Shown here piece by piece: positions 59,774 through 64,000 of a DNA stretch of 64,000 bases. The position numbers and the translations under genes were made by a program. The notes beneath the pieces are model-generated. The model was not told where the DNA came from. It made no database searches and worked only from the letters and a program-made list of their open reading frames with translations. The stretch comes from CAYQLK01 sp964418515 (GTDB lineage Bacteria; Patescibacteriota; Microgenomatia; CAYQLK01), in the NCBI GenBank assembly GCA_964418515.1, contig CAYQLK010000001.1:1-64000 (forward strand), written 5' to 3'. How positions within the stretch are numbered: position 1 is the stretch's first letter; every line of letters begins with the position of its first letter.

Positions 59774-61351
59774 GTGAAAGCACTACTAAATTTTGTCGAC
59801 AATCACCTTTTAGAATTTATAGCTATTTTCCTAATAGTTTTTATTCCTGTTTACCCAAAATTTCCTTTATTTGATATTCTTCCAGGTTACATTGTTCGAG
59901 CTCGTTTAGAAGATATTTTGATATTTCTGGCATTTATAACTTTTGGTATTTATTTAATCCGCAGAAAGGTCAGCTTAAAAAACAATCCACTTACATGGCC
60001 AATAATAATTTATGCGGTTGTTGGCTTGTTATCCTGTCTGTCAGCAATATTTATTACTCAGTCAGTTCCAGCTGAGGCCAATCATATTGGCAAAATGTTC
60101 TTGCACTACTTTAGACGGTTAGAGTATTTTTCAATGTTTTTTATTGTTTTTGCGTCAATCAAATCTTTAGAACAAGTTAAAAAATATATTTACATAGCAT
60201 TTATTGTTTTACTCATTATTTCTGTTTACGGTTTTGCACAAAAATATATGTATTTCCCCGCCTTTTCTACAATGAATAGAGAGTTTTCGAAAGGTTGGGC
60301 ACTTTATTTGACCGAACATGCAAGAGTACTTTCAACATTTGGAGGCCATTATGACTTGGCTGCCTATTTAATGATGTCATTAACGCTACTATTAAGCTTT
60401 ATTTTAACGATTAAGAAAAAGCTTATTCAGCTCGGATTAATAGTGTTGTATATATTTAGTTTCTGGATTTTAATTCTTACCGCTTCGAGAATTTCGTTTC
60501 TAGCGTACTTGGGCGCAATTTCCTTAGCAGTCGCGGGGGTTTATTATTGGGACAGAAAGAAAATCAAGGCTGTGGTTAGCTTTGTCGTTGTCATGATGTT
60601 TTCGCTAGTAATTATGTTGTCGTTTGGTGATTTGTCTTCAAGATTTAGCGGATTAATAAAAAATGACCAACTCACAGCTTTAATTGAAAAAGCCCAAAAT
60701 CCGTTTGCAAAAAAACCAACTGAAAAAGCCGCGTTTTTGGAAAACAATCCAGATAGTCCGTTAGCTGCATCAGATCAACAACCAGTTTCAACAAAACCGA
60801 GTGATGTTACTAGCGACCAGCCAATTTACGTCATTGCTACCAATGCTGCTGGAGAATCAACCTTGACGGCTGTACCGAGGCAATATTCTGATAATGCCCT
60901 TAAATATGATCTATCTACAGCAATTAGACTAGATAAGTTATGGCCGCAAGCAATCAGCGGTTTTAAAGCAAACCCAATCTTTGGTTCTGGATACTCGACA
61001 TTAACCAAATCTTCAAAATACGAATTTACTGAGGCAGAATCAACAGATAATGATTATTTGCGATCTTTAGGCGAAACTGGTCTTGCGGGTTTCATTTCAT
61101 TCTTTGGAATAATCGCCTATGTTATATACGCGAGCTTCAGATCAATTAGAAAAATTTCTGACCCAACAATTGCTGGAATAGTAATTGGAATCAGTTGTGC
61201 AGTTATTGGCCTGCTAGCTAACGCAATATATATTGATATTTTTGAAGCATCTAAAGTCGCTTTTACTCTTTGGGGTTTGGTTGCAATTCTTATGGCGGCA
61301 ATCAAATTTATTGACGCGAAGCCATCAAAAACTAGTAGTAAGAAAAAATAA
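59774..61351 (+). CDS. O-antigen ligase/polymerase-like membrane protein (Wzy_C)
   Basis: 525 residues from the GTG at 59774; a TTG at 59762 inside the previous gene is in frame and possible. About 12 membrane segments. The large outer loop (about 290-420) holds the functional-type residues near NPIFGSGYSTLTK and TDNDYLRSLGETGLAGFI, the Wzy_C/O-antigen ligase pattern. The loop has an extra low-complexity insert (about 310-360, rich in Ala, Pro, Ser, Asp). It joins finished glycan units to each other or to a lipid or protein acceptor outside the membrane. Confidence 0.83.
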   Translation: MKALLNFVDNHLLEFIAIFLIVFIPVYPKFPLFDILPGYIVRARLEDILIFLAFITFGIYLIRRKVSLKNNPLTWPIIIYAVVGLLSCLSAIFITQSVPAEANHIGKMFLHYFRRLEYFSMFFIVFASIKSLEQVKKYIYIAFIVLLIISVYGFAQKYMYFPAFSTMNREFSKGWALYLTEHARVLSTFGGHYDLAAYLMMSLTLLLSFILTIKKKLIQLGLIVLYIFSFWILILTASRISFLAYLGAISLAVAGVYYWDRKKIKAVVSFVVVMMFSLVIMLSFGDLSSRFSGLIKNDQLTALIEKAQNPFAKKPTEKAAFLENNPDSPLAASDQQPVSTKPSDVTSDQPIYVIATNAAGESTLTAVPRQYSDNALKYDLSTAIRLDKLWPQAISGFKANPIFGSGYSTLTKSSKYEFTEAESTDNDYLRSLGETGLAGFISFFGIIAYVIYASFRSIRKISDPTIAGIVIGISCAVIGLLANAIYIDIFEASKVAFTLWGLVAILMAAIKFIDAKPSKTSSKKK

Positions 61352-61367
61352 TTAATTTATTGACAAT

Positions 61368-62795
61368 ATGAAGATATATAAAAAGATATTTCTATCTTTA
61401 ATATTGCTTGGGGTTATTTTTTTTATAACATTACTGCCAAGGCTCTACAAAATCGATAATTCAATTACAGACTGGCACTCCTTTAGACAAGCAGATACTG
61501 CGATGGTGGCTAGGAATTTTGCCGATGAAGGATTTAATATTTTGCATCCCAAAACCGATAATATTCTTGCTATTTCTGATAGCAAAAAACCAAACCCACA
61601 AGGTTTAACCTTCTTGGAGTTTCCAATCTACACATTAATTGTTGGTTTAGTCTGGGATATTTTTGGTGTTAATGAATCAAGTGCAAGACTCGTTTCTGCA
61701 ATATTTGCCTCATTTTCTACCGTTTTCCTATTTTTATTAGTCAGAAAGTTTTCCAATTCCCGAGTAGCAATTATAGCCGCCCTAGTATTTGCGCTTACGC
61801 CATACAGTATTTATTACGGAAGAGTAATAATGCCAAATTCGACAATGATTTGCCTAGGCTTGGCCTCATTATGGTTATTTAGTAGATATTATTTTAATAA
61901 TTCTAAAGTTTCTTTTTTTATGTCTAGCGTATTATTTGCATTAGCCAGCCTTAGTTACCCTTATGTTGTTTTCTGGCTGATTCCAATAATCTACCTCGCC
62001 TTAATAAAGGATGGTTTGTTTTACTATTCCTTAAAATATTACGGGTTTTTGTTAATTGCTTTTATTCCTTTGGTCCTATGGCGGGCATGGGGAGCAAATT
62101 ATCCCGAGGCACAAATTGGTTCAAATTGGTATTTAAATTATGGAGATATTCGATTCTCGGGAGCATTTTTTAGATGGTTAATTTTTGAAAGACTAGCTAA
62201 ATTAATTTTAGGTACAGGTGGATTTGTTTTAATGTTTTTTGGGCTGGTAGCCAAAAGGGAGAATAAAGAGAATTATTTTTATTTTGTTTGGTTATTTTCA
62301 ATGATTTTGTATTTTGTAATCTTTGCTTCTTCTAACGTCCGTCACGATTACTATCAATATATTTATATGCCAGTTTTAGCAGTATTTGTTGCACTTGGTA
62401 TTGATCATCTTCTGAAAGCCGGTCAATCCATTATCGAAAAATCAATTAGTGTTTCTATAGCAATTTTTCTCGTCATTATTTCAATAGCTTTTGGGTGTTA
62501 TGAGGTGAAGGGATACTATTTAACAAATAATGATATTGTCGAGGCGGGTAAAAAGGCTGATGAGCTGTTAAGCGCCAATGACAAAGTTATTGCACCTCTA
62601 GCTGGTGACTTGTCGTTACTGTATTATGTTAACCGGCCAGGATGGGCAGAATTTTATGAAGAAATGCCTGTTTTTAAAGCTCAAGGGGCAACAGCTATTG
62701 TTTCACTAAAATTCGATGAAGGTATTGAAAAGCTTGCCAAAGAAAACAAGGTTTTATATCGTACAAATAAATATATAATTATTTCCTTAAAATAA
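61368..62795 (+). CDS. GT-C glycosyltransferase, family 39 (PMT-like)
   Basis: 475 residues, about 10-11 membrane segments. First outer loop TDWHSFRQADTAMVARNFADE and LTFLEFPIYTLIVGLVWDIFG; the W-x-x-x-R-Q-A-D-T segment is typical of one GT39 subfamily and carries its acidic residue as Asp. Then FALTPYSIYYGRVIMPN and NVRHDYYQYIYMP. A short soluble C-terminus (about 390-475). Donor probably polyprenyl-phosphate sugar. Confidence 0.8.
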   Translation: MKIYKKIFLSLILLGVIFFITLLPRLYKIDNSITDWHSFRQADTAMVARNFADEGFNILHPKTDNILAISDSKKPNPQGLTFLEFPIYTLIVGLVWDIFGVNESSARLVSAIFASFSTVFLFLLVRKFSNSRVAIIAALVFALTPYSIYYGRVIMPNSTMICLGLASLWLFSRYYFNNSKVSFFMSSVLFALASLSYPYVVFWLIPIIYLALIKDGLFYYSLKYYGFLLIAFIPLVLWRAWGANYPEAQIGSNWYLNYGDIRFSGAFFRWLIFERLAKLILGTGGFVLMFFGLVAKRENKENYFYFVWLFSMILYFVIFASSNVRHDYYQYIYMPVLAVFVALGIDHLLKAGQSIIEKSISVSIAIFLVIISIAFGCYEVKGYYLTNNDIVEAGKKADELLSANDKVIAPLAGDLSLLYYVNRPGWAEFYEEMPVFKAQGATAIVSLKFDEGIEKLAKENKVLYRTNKYIIISLK

Positions 62796-64000
62796 ATGAA
62801 AGTACTACTGATATCACCATATATTCCTTATCCGCCAATCACTGGAGGAAAAGTTAGAGTTTATAACTTTCTAAAAAAACTAAGCAAAAAACACGAAATA
62901 GTCTTAATCTGTCTGTTAAAAAACACTGACGAATTTAAGGACGTTAAAATTTTGGAAAAACAAGGATTTAAGATTTATCCAGTTTTGAGGAGAAAAGCAT
63001 GGTCTGCCCAAAATCTAGTAAGGACTTTACTGACAAAATATTCATTCCTTACTGTAGTAAATAACTTTTCTTCCGAAACGGAAAATTTAATTCTTGAAGT
63101 TATCAAAAAAGAAAAACCAGATCTTATTCATCTTGAAACTTTTTATATGGCACAAAGTTTACTGGCTGTTAGAGATAAGATAAAAATTCCAATTTTACTC
63201 GCCAAAGTTGACGTAGAGGCTCAAGTTTATTTTAGAAATGCACAACAGAAAAAAAATCCATTACTCAAACTGGTTGGATACATTGATGCCAGAAAAATGC
63301 TTAATTATGAAGTCCAAGTTTGCCAATATTTTGACAAGGTTACATTTGCAAGTGAAATAGACAGAATACTATTAACTTCCTATCTTAAAAAAAGAAAAAT
63401 TAGTGTTGCCACTGATTTAATTCCTAACGGGGTAGATACTAAACATTATGTTCCAACAAAAACCAAAAAATATTCCAAACCAACTGTTGTGTTCTTGGGT
63501 AATTTTCGATATTTTGCAAATACTGATGCGGCGTTTTTCTTTGTGAAAAATATTTGGCCACTAATTACGAGTCAAATTGATGCTCATCTATATATTGTTG
63601 GACCATTACTTCCAAAAGGTATACAAAGAATGTTAAGTAATGACGTAGCAAAATTAAACTCAGAAAACATCACCGTAACTGGGTTTGTCGAAGAAGACAT
63701 CAAAAAAGAAATATTAACCAAATCATGGCTTTCAGTTGCTCCAATTAGGATTGGTTCAGGGACAAAATTAAAGATCTTAGAGTCTATGGCAATCGGTACA
63801 CCAGTTGTAGCTACTCCTGTTGGTATAGAAGGGATTGAAGCGATAAATAATAACAGTGTTCTTGTTGGTGAGTCACCTCAGCAGGTGGCCAATATGGTAG
63901 TGAAACTGCTAAAAAACAAACCACTTAGAGAAAAAGTTTCAAAAAACGCCCGCAAGCTGGTAGAGAATGTTTATGAGTGGGAAGTAATCGGCAACAAGCT
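62796..64000 (+). CDS. GT4 glycosyltransferase (partial, runs off the window)
   Basis: The ATG at 62796 directly follows the previous stop. 401 codons are visible and the frame is still open at the right edge. N-terminal half: VLLISPYIPYPPITGGKVRV, KPDLIHLETFYMAQ. C-terminal half: IPNGVDTKHYVP, VVFLGNFRYFANTDAAFFFV, APIRIGSGTKLKILESMAIGTPVVATPVGIEGI, VYEWEVIGNK. This is the group of GT4 enzymes known from exopolysaccharide loci (Stp1-like). From family length only a few residues are likely to be missing. Confidence 0.85.
   Translation, partial: MKVLLISPYIPYPPITGGKVRVYNFLKKLSKKHEIVLICLLKNTDEFKDVKILEKQGFKIYPVLRRKAWSAQNLVRTLLTKYSFLTVVNNFSSETENLILEVIKKEKPDLIHLETFYMAQSLLAVRDKIKIPILLAKVDVEAQVYFRNAQQKKNPLLKLVGYIDARKMLNYEVQVCQYFDKVTFASEIDRILLTSYLKKRKISVATDLIPNGVDTKHYVPTKTKKYSKPTVVFLGNFRYFANTDAAFFFVKNIWPLITSQIDAHLYIVGPLLPKGIQRMLSNDVAKLNSENITVTGFVEEDIKKEILTKSWLSVAPIRIGSGTKLKILESMAIGTPVVATPVGIEGIEAINNNSVLVGESPQQVANMVVKLLKNKPLREKVSKNARKLVENVYEWEVIGNK

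Noticed and set aside
61360..61365. TTGACA just before the gene at 61368, considered as a -35 box
   Set aside because: No -10 box at a usable distance, and any start would fall inside the gene.
1..64000. CRISPR arrays, transposases, integrases and attachment sites
   Set aside because: No repeat-spacer pattern, transposase or recombinase motif or terminal inverted repeats were seen in the window.

Overview
The window is AT-rich, very gene-dense bacterial DNA. Every protein gene reads on the + strand; the only minus-strand gene found is a tRNA-Glu at the left edge. Several traits suggest a Candidate Phyla Radiation (Patescibacteria) genome, most likely Microgenomates-like: genes overlap by a few bases, Shine-Dalgarno sequences are almost absent, several -10 boxes sit so close to the start codon that leaderless mRNAs are likely, the tRNA lacks an encoded CCA, TsaB is half-length, and there are many small membrane proteins. 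This placement is inference from gene content and style, with no marker-gene tree behind it. UGA acts as a stop throughout and a full RF2 gene is present, so the standard bacterial code applies.

Layout. 1-6.8 kb: tRNA-Glu, greA, lysS, an HD-domain hydrolase, serS and secA. 6.8-9.5 kb: a membrane histidine kinase and a single-domain response regulator. 9.5-18.7 kb: a type IV pilus locus with a PilB-type ATPase, PilC, four minor (pseudo)pilins including one with a beta-propeller, two bitopic PilM-like proteins (one ending in a LytR_C domain), and a major-type pilin with its own strong promoter. 18.7-21.4 kb: a VTT/DedA-like membrane protein, uppP and prfB. 21.4-24.7 kb: a small anchored protein, ftsE, ftsX and a secreted coiled-coil M23 peptidase whose catalytic domain is circularly permuted. 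24.7-29.15 kb: a lamin-tail surface protein, small membrane proteins, VanZ, the t6A genes tsaE-tsaC-tsaB and a CAP-domain protein.

29.16-64 kb: one tightly packed sugar-nucleotide and glycosyltransferase island that runs off the right edge. It holds rfbA, an RmlD-like reductase, gmd, seven GT2 enzymes, five GT4 enzymes, about eleven multi-membrane GT-C type proteins, a flippase interrupted by a 100-N assembly gap, a left-handed beta-helix acyltransferase and an O-antigen ligase/polymerase-like protein. No gap between its genes exceeds about 25 bases.

How the parts fit. The first block serves translation and Sec export. The two-component pair and the pilus genes could form a signal-controlled adhesion or uptake machine. 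UppP recycles the undecaprenyl carrier that the polysaccharide island would need, and FtsEX lies next to the kind of coiled-coil hydrolase it controls in other bacteria. The right half appears to build and export a complex surface glycan, or to glycosylate surface proteins, using both nucleotide-sugar donors and polyprenyl-phosphate-sugar donors.
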